A DNA stretch of 64,000 bases from Rebecca billardiae RCC1528. Its lineage: Eukaryota > Haptophyta. Both the position numbers and the translations under genes were made by a program. Of this stretch, positions 1-11,802 are shown piece after piece; the first letter of the stretch is position 1; every line of letters starts with the position of its first letter. Below the pieces are notes generated by a model. The model searched no databases, was not told the DNA's origin, and worked only from the letters and a program-made list of their open reading frames with translations. The DNA lies in assembly GCA_965240325.2 (NCBI GenBank), contig OZ251222.1, positions 4,278,001-4,342,000 on the forward strand, given 5' to 3'.

Positions 1-1298
1 CTCGCGTTGGCGCCGCCGAGCGGGGCGTCGTTGAGCAGCTCGCCCGCGTCCACCCACGCTTGCACCGCGCCGACGGAGACCGCCTCGACGCCGAGCGTGC
101 CCGTCGCGGCCGCGCCGTCGTCCGCGCCCGCCACCACGCCCGCGCTGTCTGAGAGGTACGCGTTGCTCGCAGCGTTCACGTACTGCACGACGCGGCACGA
201 GAGCGCGGCCGCGTGCGAGCCGGGCGGCGCGTCCGCGCGCACGGCGAGCGTGAGCGTGATGAGCGGCACCGCGGCGCCCGTCACGTCCGCCTCGGACGTG
301 CCGCCCGTCAGCCCGGACGCCACGACGCCGAGCGTGCCCACGCCGTCGTCGTTGAGCGTGGGCGAGTTGTACGTGCTCGCCACCGCGCTCGCGCTCACGC
401 CCAGCAGGCTCGCGTTGTACGACAGCTCGACCTGCCACGTGCTGAGCGCCGCGCCGCCCGTGTGCGCGTACAGCACGAGCTCGAACGAGTCGCCCGCGAA
501 GATGGGCGACTTGGCCATCTGCGCGAGCAGCCCGACGGAGGGCAGCGTGTACGCCGTCGGCGCCTTGGCAAGCGTGATCGCGCCCGCGGCCTCGCACGAG
601 CCCGCGTTGCCGCCGCCGTCGTACGAGAAGTCGACGCGCGCGCTGAGCGTGCGCGCGGCGCTGTCGCTGAACCACGCGGCGTCGAGCGTCGCGCTGCACT
701 CGCCCACGCCGCTGCTCGAGCCGGGCATCCCGCACGAGGACTGCGCGCTCTCCGAGCCGCCGTCGAGCGAGAGTGTGAGCAACACGCCCAGCCCGCTGCT
801 CGTCACCTGCGAGCGCTGCGCCTCGTCGCGCATCTGGTAGTTGACGCGCGCGTCGAGGCGGTCGACGTACAGCACGGCGGTGCGCGGCACGCAGCTCACG
901 CTCGCCGCCTGCTGCGCGACCAGCGTGAAGCCGGCGCTCGCCACGCCCAGGTCGATGCCGTGCGACGACGCGCGGACCGTGCCCGCGTCGCCCTTGGTCG
1001 CGCCCGCAAAGAAGCCCACGCTCACGTTGTGGAAGCTGCCCGCGCTGCTCGCCGAGCCGTGCAGCGGCAGGCCTGGGCTGCCCGCCGCCGGGTAGAGCGT
1101 CAGCAGCGCGCCCTCGACCAGGTCGGCCGCGTCGAAGGCGAACGGCGGCAGCGGCGGCGAGGGCGGCGAGGGCGGCGGGTGCGGCAGCGTGCGCGGCGGC
1201 GGCGGGCTCGGCGGCGACGGCGGCGGGGCCGGCGGCGGCGGGCTCGGCGGCGGCGACGGTGGCGGCGACGGCGGCGGCGACGGCGGCGGCTGCGGGAA

Positions 1299-1329
<31 letters not shown>

Positions 1330-4300
1330 GGCGGCGGGCTCGGCGGCGGGCTCGGCGGCGGGCGCGGCGGCGGGCTGGGCGGTGGAAGCGGCGGCGGCGG
1401 TGCCGGCGGTGGGGATGGCGGCGGCGAGGGCGGCGGGCTGGGCGGCGGCGAGGGCGGCGGCGAGGGTGGCGGGAACGGAGGCGGCGGCGAGGGCGGCGGC
1501 GAGGGCGGCGGCGAGGGCGGCAGCGTGGGAGGCGGGCTCGGCGGCGGGTGTGGTGGTGGCGGCGCCGGCGGTGGCGACGGTGGCGGCGATGGAGGCGGGC
1601 TGGGCGGCGGCGAGGGCGGCGGCGAGGGCGGCGGCGCGGGTGGCGGCGGCGAGGGCGGCGGCGAGGGCGGCGGCGAGGGCGGCGGCGAGGGCGGCGGCGA
1701 CGGCGGCGGCGGCGAGGGCGGCGGCGAGGGCGGTGGCGAGGGCGGCGGCGCAGGCGGCGGCGCAGGCGGCGGTGACGGCGGCGGCGACGGCGGCGGGCTC
1801 GGCGGAGGCGACGGCGGAGGGCTCGGCGGTGGCGGGCTTGGCGGCGGCGAGGGTGGTGGCGAGGGCGGCGGCGAGGGCGGCGGGCTCGGTGGGGGCGGGC
1901 TCGGCGGCGGAGCCGGTGGTGGCGAGGGCGGCGCCGCCGGCGGTGGCGACGGTGGCGGGCGTGGCGGCGGCGACGGCGGCGGGCTCGGAGGCGGCGACGG
2001 CGGTGGCGACGGCGGCGACGGCGGCGGGAAGGGCGCGGCCCTGGGCGGCGGCGGCGGCGCGGGCGGCGGAGACGGTGGCGGCGACGGCGGCTGGCTCGGC
2101 GGCGGCGAGGGCGGCGGCAAGGGCGGAGGCGGCGAGGGCGGCGGCGAGGGCGGCGGGCTCGGCGGCGGCGACGGCGGCGGCGAGGGCGGCGGCGGCGACG
2201 GCGGCGGCGAGGGCGGCGGCGATGGCGGCGGCTGGGGCAGAGGCGGCGGCGGCGACGGTGGCGGCGACGGCGGCGGTGAGGGCGGTGGCGATGGCGGTGG
2301 CGACGGCGGCAGGCGCGGCGGAGGGCTCGGCGGCGGCGATGGCGGCGGTGACGGTGGTGGCGACGGCGGCGGCGCGGGCGGCGGCGGCGAGGGCGGTGGC
2401 GACGGTGGCGGCAACGGCGGCGGGCGCGGCGGCGGGCTCGGCGGCGGCGAGGGCGGTGGTGACGGCGGTGGCGACGGCGGCGGTGCGGGTGGCGGCGGCG
2501 AGGGCGGTGGCGACGGCGGCGGCGACGGCGGCGGGCGCGGCGGCGGGCTCGGCGGCGGCGAGGGCGGTGGTGACGGTGGCGGCGACGGCGGCGGGCTCGG
2601 CGGCGGCAACGGCGGCGGCGATGGCGGTGGGGCGGGCGCGCCCGTGGGCGGCGGTGGCGACGGCGGAGGCGACGGCGGCGGGCTCGGCGGCGGGCTCGGC
2701 GGCGGCGGGCTCGGCGGCGGCGACGGCGGCGGCGACGGCGGCGGCGATGGCGGTGGGCTCGGCGGCGGAGGGCTCGGCGGCGGTGATGGCGGCGGCGAGG
2801 GCGGAGGGCTCGGCGGCGGGGTCGGCGGCGGCGGGCTCGGCGGCGGTGACGGCGGCGGTGAGGGTGGCGACGACGGCGGTGGCGAAGGTGGTGGCGCGGG
2901 CGGCGGGCTCGGCGGCGGGCTCGGCGGCGGCGACGGCGGTGGCGATGGCGGCGATGGCGGCGGGAACGGCGCAGCGCGCGGCGGCGGCGGCGGGTTTGGC
3001 GGTGGGCTCGGCGGTGGTGACGGCGGCGGGCTGGGTGGCGGCGACGGCGGTGGCAACGGCGGTGGCGGCGAGGGTGGCGGCGATGGCGGCGGGCTCGGTG
3101 GCGGCGACGGTGGCGGCGACGGTGGCGGCGACGGTGGCGGCGGAGACGGCGGCGGTGATGGCGGCGGCGAGGGCGGCGGGGACGGAGGCGGCTGGGGCGA
3201 GGGCGGCGGCGAGGGCGGCGGGGACGGCGGCGGCGACGGGGGCGGGCTCGGCACGCCCACCGGCGGTGGCGGCGAGGGCGGTGGCGACGGCGGCGGCGAC
3301 GGCGGCGGCGACGGCGGCGGCGACGGAGGCGGGCTGGGTGGCGGCGACGGTGGCGGCGACGGCGGCGGCGAGGGTGGTGGCGATGGCGGCGGGCTCGGCG
3401 GCGGCGGCGATGGCGGCGGCGAGGGTGGCGGCGACGGCGGTGGCGAGGGTGGTGGGCTTGGCGGCGGAGACGGCGGAGGCCGCGGCGGCGGCGATGGCGG
3501 CGGCGATGGCGGCGGCGACGGTGGCGGCGTTGGTAGGGACGGCGGCGGGCTCGGTGGCGGGCTCGGCGGCGGGCTCGGCGGCGGCGATGGCGGTGGTGCG
3601 GGCGGCGGGCTCGGCGGCGCGCGAGGCGGCGGGCTCGGTGGCGGGCTCGGTGGCGGGGACGGCGGCGGGGGCGAGGGCGGAGGCGAGGGCGGAGGCGAGG
3701 GTGGCGGCGACGGCGGCGCACGCGGCGGTGGGGATGGCGGCGGGCTCGGCGGTAGCGGGCTCGGCGGCGGTGATGGTGGCGGTGCCGGCGGTGGCGCCGG
3801 CGGCGGCGACGGCGGCGGCGGGCTCGGTGGCGGTGACGGCGGCGGCGAGGGTGGCGGGCTCGGCGGCGGTGACGGCGGCGGCGAGGGTGGCGGGCTCGGC
3901 GGCGGGCTTGGCGGCGGCGACGGCGGTGGCGACGGCGGCGACGGCGGCGGGAATGGCGCAGCGCGCGGCGGTGGTGGCGGGGTTGGCGGCGGGCTCGGCG
4001 GTGGTGACGGGGGTGGGCTCGGCGGCGGCGAGGGCGGCGGCGAGGGCGGCGGTGGCGAGGGCGGCGGCGAGGGCGGCGACGACGGTGGCGGCGACGGTGG
4101 CGGCGAGGGTGGCGGCGACGGTGGCGGAGGAGACGGCGGCGGCGACGGCGGCGGCGATGGTGGCGGGCTCGGTGGCGGCCGGGGCGACGGCGGCGGCGAC
4201 GGCGGCGGCGACGGCGGCGGCGACGGGGGCGGGCTCGGCACGCCCACCGGCGGCGGCGGCGAGGGCGGTGGCGAGGGCGGCGGCGACGGTGGCGGCGAGG

Positions 4301-7300
4301 GCGGCGGGCTTGGTGGCGCCGATGGTGGCGGCGATGGTGGTGGCGAGGGCGGCGGGCTCGGCGGCGGCGGCGACGGTGGCGGCGACGGCGGTGGCGACGG
4401 CGGTGGGCTCGGCGGCGGTGGGCTCGGCGGCGGGCTCGGCGGCGGCGAGGGCGGGGGCGCCGGTGGCAATGCTGGCGGGGGCGACGGCGGTGGCGATGGT
4501 AGGGACGGCGGAGGGCTCGGCGGCGGGCTCGGCGGCGGCGATGGTGGCGGGATCGGCGGTGGCGAGGGTGGCGGCGCAGGTGGCGGGCTTGGCGGCGGGG
4601 ACGGCGGTGGCGACGGTGGCGGCGACGGAGGCGGCGGGGAAGGCGGCGGGGAAGGCGGTGGGCTCGGCGGCGGCGAGGGCGGCGGCGGCGAGGGCGGCGG
4701 GCTTGGCGGCGGCGAGGGTGGCGGCGACGGCGGCGGCCGCGGCGGTGGCGGCGATGGCGGCGGGCTGGGCGGCGGGCTTGGCGGCGGCGTCGGCGGCGGT
4801 GACGGTGGCTCCTTGGGAGGCGACGGTGGCGGCAGGGGCAGCACTCGCGGCGGCGGTGGTGGCAGCGGTGGCGGGCTTGGCGGCGGCGACGGCGGCGGCG
4901 TCGGCGGCGGGCTCGGCGGTGGTAGCGGCGGCGGTGGGCTCGGCGGCGGCGAGGGGGGCGGTGACGGTGGTGGCGAAGGCGGTGGCAAGGGGGGCGGGCT
5001 GGGGGGCGGGCTGGGCGGCGGGCTCGGTGGCAGCCGCGGCGGTGGACTAGGCGGCGGGCTCGGCTCGCTCGGCGGCGGGCTCGGCGGCGGGCTCGGTGGC
5101 GGCTGCGGCGGCGGGCTAGGCGGCGGGCTGGGCGGCGGCGCGGGCGGCCGTGGCGGCGGCGACGGTGGCGGCCGCGGGGGCGGGCTCGGCGGTGGCGACG
5201 GCGGCGGGGATGGCTGCGGCGGCGGTGGGCTCGGCGGCGGCGAGGGCGGCGGGCTCGGCGGTGGGCTCGGGGGCGACGAGGGCGGCGGGCTCGGTGGCGG
5301 CCTCGGAGGGGGCGACGGCGGCGGTCTCGGCAGCGGCGGCGGAGGCGACGGCGGCGGAGAGGGCGGCGGCGACGGCGGCGGCGACGGCGGCGGCGACGGC
5401 GGCGGTGAGGGCGGCGGCGACGGCGGCGGCGACGGCGGTGGCGACGGCGGCGGCGGCGATGGCGGCGGCGACGGCGGCGGCGACGGTGGCGGGCTCGGCG
5501 GTGGCGATGGTGGCGGGCTCGGTGGCGGGCTCGGCGGCGGCGACGGCGGTGGCGTCGGCAACGGTGGCGGCGGCGACGGCGGCGGCGAGGGCGGTGGCGA
5601 CGGCGGGGGGCTCGGTGGCGGCGACGGTGGCGGCGACGGCGGCGGCGAGGGCGGTGGCGAAGGCGGCGGACTCGGCGGTGGTGAGGGCGGCGGCGTGGGA
5701 GGCGGCGGCGATGGTGGTGGCGACGGCGGTGGTGATGGTGGCGGCGAGGGTGGCGGCGGCGACGGCGGCGGCGACGGCGGCGGCGACGGCGGCGGCGACG
5801 GTGGGGGCGGCGACGGCGGTGGCGACGGCGGCGGCGACGGCGGCGGGCTCGGCGGTGGCGACGGCGGCGGGCTCGGTGGCGGGCTCGGTGGCGGCGACGG
5901 CGGTGGCGTCGGCAACGGTGGCGGCGGCGAGGGCGGCGGCGACGGCGGCGGCGACGGCGGCGGCGACGGTGGCGGGCTCGGTGGCGGTGACGGCGGCGGC
6001 GAGGGCGGCGGCGAGGGCGGCGAGCTGGGCGGCGGCGAGGGCGGCGGCGAGGGTGGCGGCGGCGAGGGTGGCGGCGATGGCGGCGGCGACGGCGGCGGGG
6101 CTGGCGGCGGCGATGGCGGCGGTGACGGCGGCGGCGACGGTGGCGGCGACGGTGGCGGTGAGGGCGGTGGCGAGGGCGGCGGCGAGGGTGGCGGCGAGGG
6201 CGGCGGCGAGGGTGGCGGCGGCGACGGCGGCGGAGAGGGCGGGGGCACGGGCGGCGGGCTCGGCGGCGACACCGGCGGCGGCGATGGTGGCGGGCTCGGC
6301 GGCGGCGACGGCGGTGGCGATGGTGGTGGGCTCGGCGGCGGGCGCGGCGGAGGGGACGGCGGTGGAGACGGCGGCGGCGGTGAGGGCGGCGGCGATGGTG
6401 GCGGTGAGGGCGGCGGGCTCGGTGGCGCCGCCGGCGGCGGGGAGGGCGGCGGGCTGGGCGGCGGCGAGGGCGGCGGCGACGGTGGCGGCGAGGGGGGCGG
6501 GCTGGGCGGCGGCGAGGGCGGCGGCGCGGGCGGCGGCGGCGAGGGCGGTGGCGAGGGCGGCGGCGAGGGCGGCGGGCTCGGCGGCGGCGAGGGCGGCGGG
6601 CTCGGCGGCGGACTGGGGGGCGGCGACGGTGGCGGCGAGGGCGGCGGCGAGGGCGGTGGCGAGGGCGGCGGGCTCGGCGGCGGCGACGGTGGCGGCGGCG
6701 ACGGTGGCGGTGAGGGCGGCGGCGAGGGCGGTGGGCTCGGCGGCGACACTGGAGGTGGCGAAGGTGGCGGGCTCGGGGGCGGTGACGGTGGCGGCGACGG
6801 TGGCGGCGACGGTGGCGGGCCCGGCGGCGGCGAGGGCGGGGGCGACGGCGGTGGCGGCGAGGGCGGCGGCGAGGGCGGCGGCGAGGGCGGCGGGCTCGGC
6901 GGCGGGCTTGGCGGCGGGGATGGCGGCGGGCTCGGCGGCGGCGAGGGTGGCGGCGCGGGCGGCGGCGGCGAGGGCGGTGGCGAGGGCGGCGGCGAGGGCG
7001 GCGGGCTCGGCGGCGGCGAGGGCGGCGGGCTCGGCGGCGGACTGGGCGGCGGCGACGGTGGCGGCGAGGGCGGCGGCGAGGGCGGCGGCGAGGGCGGCGG
7101 GCTCGGCGGCGGCGACGGTGGCGGCGGCGACGGTGGCGGTGAGGGCGGCGGCGAGGGCGGTGGGCTGGGCGGCGGCGACGGTGGTGGTGAGGGGGGCGGG
7201 CCCGGCGGAGGCGAGGGCGGGGGCAACGGCGGCGGCGGCGAGGGCGGCGGCGAGGGCGGCGGCGAGGGCGGCGGGCTCGGCGGCGGGCTCGGCGGCGGCG

Positions 7301-9302
7301 ACGGCGGCGGGCTCGGTGGCGGCGACGGGGGTTGCGAGGGCGGCGGCGAGGGCGGTGGCGAGGGCGGCGGGCTCGGGGGCGGCCGCGGTGGGGGTGGCGA
7401 CGGAGGCGGCGACGGCGGTGGCGAGGGCGGCGGGCTGGGCGGCGGTGGTGACGGTGGCGGCGACGGAGGCGGCGGGCTCGGCGGCGGCGAGGGCGGTGGG
7501 CTCGGCGGCGCGCCCGGCGGCGGGCTCGGCGGCGGGCGCGGCGAGGGCGGCGGGCTCGGCGGCGGGCGCGGCGGCGGCGGTGAGGGCGGTGGCAGTGGCG
7601 GCGCGGGCGGCGGCGGCGACGGCGCGGGCGGCGGTGGCGGTGCGGGCGGCTGTGAGGGTGGTGGCGGCTTGGGTGGGCTGGACGGGGGCGGCGGCGACGG
7701 CGGCGGTGACGGGATGGTGGGCGTGGGCGGCGGGGAAGGCGGTGGGCTCGGCGGCGGCGACGGCGGGGGCGAGGGCGGCGGGCTCGGCGGCGGCGACGGC
7801 GGCGATCCTGGTGGCGGCGGCCTCGGCGGCGGCGACGGCGGCGGGCGCGGCGGCGGCGGCGACGGCGGTGGCGACGGACGCGACGGCGGCGGCTGGCTCG
7901 GCGGGCGGGGCGGCGGCGGCGATGGCGTGGGCGGCGGCGGCGGGTTGGGCGGCGGGCGTGGCGGCGGCGGCGAAGGCGCGGGCGGCGGCGGCGGGAAGGG
8001 CGGGTTTGGCGGCGGGCTCGGCGGCGGCGATGGCGGCGGGCTCGGCGGCGGCGCCGGCGGCGAGGGCGGCGGGCTCGGCGGCGGCGAGGGCGGCGGCGAG
8101 GGCGGTGGTGACGGCGGCGGCCGAGGCGGCGGCAAGGGCGGCGGCGGGCTCGGCGGCGGGCTCGGCGGCGGGCTCGGCGGCGGGATCGGCGGCGGGCTCG
8201 GCGGCGGCGACGGCGGCGGGCCCGGCGGAGGGCTCGGCGGCGGGAAGGGGATGGGTGGCGGGCTCGGCGGCGGGCTCGGCGGCGGGCTCGGCGGCGGGCT
8301 CGGCGGCGGGCTCGGCGGCGGGCTCGGCGGCGGGCTTGGGGGCGGCCGCGGCGGTCGTGGTGGCGGCGGGCTCGGCGGCGGGCTCGGCGGCGGCGCCGGT
8401 GGCGACGGCGGCGGCGACGGCGGCGGGCTCGGCGGCGGGCTCGGCGGCGACATCGGCGGCGGCGGCGACGGCACGGGCGGCGGCGGCGGCGGGAACGGCA
8501 GCGTGCGCGGCGGCGGCGGCGGGCTCGGCGGCGGCGCCGGCGGCGGGCTCGGCGGCGGGCTCGGCGGCGGGCTCGGCGGCGGGCCGGGCGAGGGCGGCGG
8601 GCTCGGCGGCGGGCTCGGCGGCGGCGACGGCGGCGGGCTTGGCGGCGGGCGCGGCGGCGCGGGCGGTGGGCTCGGCGGCGGCGACGGCGGCGGGCTCGGC
8701 GGAGCGCCAGGCGGCGGGCTCGGCGGCGGGCGCGGCGACGGCGGCGGGCTCGGCGGCGGGCTCGGCGGCGGGCTCGGCGGCGGGCTCGGAGGCGGCGACG
8801 GCGGTGGGCGCGGCGGCGGGCGCGGCGGCGGGCTCGGTGGCGGGCTCGGCGGCGGGCCGGGCGGCGGCGGGCTCGGCGGCGGGCCCGGCGGCGGGCTCGG
8901 CGGCGGGCTCGGCGGCGGGCTCGGCGGATTGGGCGGGAGAGGCGGCGGCGGGCTCGGCGGCGGGCTCGGCGGTGGGCTCGGCGGCCGCGCCGGCGGTGAC
9001 GGCGGCGGCGGTGACGGAAGTGGCGGCGGCGGCAGCGGTGGCGGCTTCTCAGCCAGCCGTCGCCGGGCCGTCGCCGCCGCGTCGCCGCGCAGCGGCGTCG
9101 GCGCCGCCGGCGCGTCAACGGCGAGCAGCAGCGCGACCGCGGCCGCACACGCGAGCGCGCCCGCGGCAGGCCAGAGGCGCGTGCGCGCGCGCCTGCGCGC
9201 GCTCGAGCCGGCGGACGACGCGTCGCCGGGCGCGCGCCGCGCGGTCACCGCCGGCGCGGGCTCGCGCGTGGGTTCACTGGGCAGCAAGCAGCAGGTGGCC
9301 AT
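1..9302 (-). CDS. Giant Ser-Pro-Pro-Pro repeat cell-surface glycoprotein with C-terminal cohesin-like region (partial)
   Basis: The frame opens at ATG 9302 and runs to the left edge without a stop, giving at least 3,100 residues in one exon; the C-terminus lies outside the window. Residues 1-42 are basic. Residues 43-62 are hydrophobic (LWPAAGALACAAAVALLLAV) and look like a signal anchor. Residues 87 to about 2720 are almost pure PPPS/PPS repeats. After position 1143 the composition switches to normal globular sequence (FAFDAADLVEGALL onward). The stretch encoded at about 515-170 has a cohesin-like pattern (AGDSFELVLYAH, STWQVELSYNASLLG). Proteins of this kind are hydroxyproline-rich extracellular-matrix or wall glycoproteins (pherophorin/extensin-like in composition); that role is inferred. 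The same strand and frame phase hold on both sides of the repeat, which is why this frame is preferred over the opposite-strand Gly-rich frame. It is head-to-head with the sulfatase gene. Confidence 0.8.
1143..9044 (-). repeat. 7.9-kb coding Pro/Ser tract with higher-order repeats
   Basis: About 2,634 consecutive codons encode Pro with regularly spaced Ser (CCG/CCC plus TCG or AGC). Rare non-Pro/Ser interruptions recur. PPPR(A/T/V)(A/L)P(F/L/H)PP-type markers lie near 1180, 2035, 2970, 3960, 4840 and 8500. A marker with GCACGCCCACC on the plus strand occurs at 3251 and 4239, and TGGTAGGGAC at 3531 and 4497. These spacings (966-988 bp) show a long repeat unit superimposed on the 9-12 bp unit. 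Confidence 0.85.
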
Positions 9303-9615
9303 TGCTCGGACCACCAGTGGCGTGTGTGTGTCCCCAGCCGGTGCCCCCTGCCCCAGTGCTGCTTCCCATCGCCACTGCAAGATCGCGCAAGGCCACCTTT
9401 ACCCGCGTTGACTATCGTAATCGTACACCCGCCTTGACTCTAAATAGAAAGCCGTTGCGTACTTTATAGGCACCGGCGCCGGCAAGTTGCGGCTCTTGAT
9501 CAGGTGGGGCCAACGGTGGGCAAGTCCCATCCGGACTACAGCCGGACACACTGCCTTGATTAGCGCCACCGCTTCGCCCGTGGCGCGCGAACACGCGGAG
9601 GGTGTCGGCCTTGGA
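9303..9615. other. Shared upstream region of two divergent genes
   Basis: This 313-bp gap separates the starts of the Pro-rich glycoprotein (minus) and the sulfatase (plus). It is less GC-rich than its neighbours and contains CTTTATAGG near 9463. It could act as a bidirectional promoter, but no specific element is proven. Confidence 0.4.
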
Positions 9616-11400
9616 ATGGCCCGCCACGCCGCGGCCCTCCTGCTCGCGGCGAGCGCGGCTGCGCCGGGCGCGGCGGCGCGCGGGCGCGGCTCCGCGTCCC
9701 AGCCGCCCAACGTCGTCATCCTCCTCGTCGACGACCTCGGCTACGGCGACATTGGCGCGTACGGCAACAGCACGATCAAGACGCCGCACATCGACCGGCT
9801 CGCGCGCGAGGGCGTGCTGCTCACGCAGCACCTGGTGGCCTCGCCGATGTGCACGCCGTCGCGCGCGGCGCTGCTCACCGGGCGCCACGCCATCCGCACC
9901 GGCATGTCGGGCGACAAGATCGCGCGCATCATGCCGTCGCCCGCGGTGCCGGGCGGCATCGACACGCGCGAGCGCACGATCGCGTCCATGCTCAAGGCGC
10001 GTGGGTTCGCGACGGCGATGGTCGGCAAGTGGCACGTGGGGATGGGGACGAACTGCTCGCTCTGCCCCCGCGCGCACGGCTTCGACTCGTACTGGGGCAT
10101 GCCCGTCACCAACGTGCAGGCGTGCGGGTACAAGGGCGAGTGGGTGACGCAGCGCTCGAGGCTCGAGTTCATCCTCAGCCGCTACCCGGCCGGGCTGGTC
10201 GCGCGCTCGGCGGTGGGGCTGCTGTGCGTCACGGCGCTGCTCTGCGGGCTCGGCCGCGCGCCGCGCTCCGCCTTCCTCCTCCACGCGCTGTGCACGCTGC
10301 TCCTCATCTACGTCATGCAGTGGGTGCCCTCCACCATCATGCTGCTCAACCCGAAGGCGTGCGTGCTCTTTGAGAACGACACGGTGGTCGAGCAGCCCGT
10401 GCAGCTCAAGTACCTCACGCACCGCGCGACGCTGCGCGCCGAGCGCTTCGTCCGCGCGGCCGCGGCGGAGAAGCGCCCGTTCTTCCTCTACCTCGCGTAC
10501 CACAAGGTGCACACCGCGCTCTTCTCCACCGACGAGTTCGCGGGCGTGTCCGCGCACGGCGAGTACGGCGACAACGTCGAGGAGATGGACGACTCGGTCG
10601 GACGCGTGCTCGCCGCGCTCGACAAGGCGGGCGTGGCGGAGAGCACGCTGGTGTACTTCTCCTCGGACAACGGGCCGTGGAAGGAGCAGGCCTCCGAGGG
10701 CGGCGCGTGCGGCTCCGCGCCCGCCGACCCCGCCCACCCGCTGCGCGGCGGCAAGGCGCAGACGTGGGAGTGCGGCATCCGCGTGCCCGGCATCGTGCGC
10801 TGGAAGGGGCGGCTCAAGCCGCGCGTCGAGCACGCGGCGACGACCAACATGGACCTGCTGCCCACCATCGCCGCGGCCGTCGGCGCGCCCGTCCCGCCGC
10901 ACGTCGCCGACACCGGCTACGCGCCCGCGCCCGCGGGCGAGGCGATCGACGGGCGCGACCTGCTGCCGCTGCTCAGCGGCGCCGCGCCCGCGCCGCCGCA
11001 CGACGTGATCTTCCACTACTGCGACCAGCTGATTGCCGCGGTGCGCGTGGGCCGGTACAAGGTGCACTTCGCCACGACCAAGTGGTCGGACGTCGAGCGC
11101 GAGGCGTGCCCCGACGAGATCATCTGCCCGTGCGCCGCGGTGCCGCATGAGCCGCCGCTCGTCTTCGACATCGAGGCCGACCCGGCCGAGCGGGTGCCGC
11201 TCCACCTCGCCGCGGACGAGGGCGCGCGCGCCGCGGCGGCGGCGGCGGCGGCGGCGAGGGAGAAGCAGCGCGCGTCCGTCGTGCCCGTACGCACGCAGAC
11301 CGAGCTCGCGCCCGTGCTCGACAACTTCCCGTGCTGCGGCTACCCGCACCCCGGGCTGGCGCGCACGCTCGCCATCATCACCGACAGCTGCGGCTGCTGA
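9616..11400 (+). CDS. Arylsulfatase, steroid-sulfatase-like, with internal membrane hairpin
   Basis: This 594-residue protein is a type I sulfatase that would hydrolyse sulfate esters. ATG 9616 is chosen because it begins a clear signal peptide (MARHAAALLLAASAAAPGAAA); the frame is open upstream to 9487 but that extension is not leader-like. The metal site starts at DD39-40 (LLVDDLGYGD). The formylglycine motif is CTPSR at residues 79-83, followed by ALLTGR. GKWHVGMG is also present. Two hydrophobic segments separated by a short basic turn follow SRYPAGLVARSAVGLL; steroid sulfatase has a transmembrane hairpin at the equivalent place. The C-terminal part keeps the family pattern FHYCDQLIAAVR. 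No intron is needed. Likely site is ER/secretory membrane; the substrate is unknown, perhaps sulfated polysaccharide or sterol. Confidence 0.9.
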   Translation: MARHAAALLLAASAAAPGAAARGRGSASQPPNVVILLVDDLGYGDIGAYGNSTIKTPHIDRLAREGVLLTQHLVASPMCTPSRAALLTGRHAIRTGMSGDKIARIMPSPAVPGGIDTRERTIASMLKARGFATAMVGKWHVGMGTNCSLCPRAHGFDSYWGMPVTNVQACGYKGEWVTQRSRLEFILSRYPAGLVARSAVGLLCVTALLCGLGRAPRSAFLLHALCTLLLIYVMQWVPSTIMLLNPKACVLFENDTVVEQPVQLKYLTHRATLRAERFVRAAAAEKRPFFLYLAYHKVHTALFSTDEFAGVSAHGEYGDNVEEMDDSVGRVLAALDKAGVAESTLVYFSSDNGPWKEQASEGGACGSAPADPAHPLRGGKAQTWECGIRVPGIVRWKGRLKPRVEHAATTNMDLLPTIAAAVGAPVPPHVADTGYAPAPAGEAIDGRDLLPLLSGAAPAPPHDVIFHYCDQLIAAVRVGRYKVHFATTKWSDVEREACPDEIICPCAAVPHEPPLVFDIEADPAERVPLHLAADEGARAAAAAAAAAREKQRASVVPVRTQTELAPVLDNFPCCGYPHPGLARTLAIITDSCGC

Positions 11401-11802
11401 GCGCGCAGAGTCGACCGCACGGAGCGGGTGGCGTGGACGAGTCACGAGTGATGGATATTGGATTGCGTCTTCGGTCTTGGGAGCGCAGCCTCGTGTCCGC
11501 GTGACGGACACCGCACGGCTCCCCTGTGAGCTGACCGCCCGCCTGCCCGCGCCAGAAGCTGCAGGGGCTTGGTCAAGATTCTGCCTGACTTATCTGATAC
11601 TAGTTACTGATAACTGAAGCTGGATACGGCGACTCGCTGACTCGGCAGCCGCGGCCGCGCTGTGCCGGGCGCGTGACTTTTCACTTTTGTCAGTTATTCC
11701 AACCGAGTGACAGAGCCGCAGGCAGGAGCTGGAGCGGAGTAGCAGACGCTGAGCTTTGCGACTGTATAAGTACGCTGATTCTGCACATGCCCGTCGAGTC
11801 TC
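11401..11802. other. Intergenic region before tRNA-Tyr
   Basis: No supported gene was found in these 402 bases. Short open frames here are extensions of shadows from the sulfatase. Confidence 0.6.

Noticed and set aside
213-1775. Plus-strand Arg-rich frame
   Set aside because: It is antisense to the cohesin-like region of the Pro-rich gene and is low-complexity.
1100-9148. A 2,682-codon minus frame of Arg/His-rich sequence
   Set aside because: It is the off-frame reading of the same repeat and does not continue into the globular domains.
1189-9411. A 2,740-codon plus-strand Gly-rich frame opposite the Pro tract
   Set aside because: It is the complement of the CCG/TCG codons. The minus frame has a leader before and globular domains after the repeat, in phase, while the plus frame has neither.
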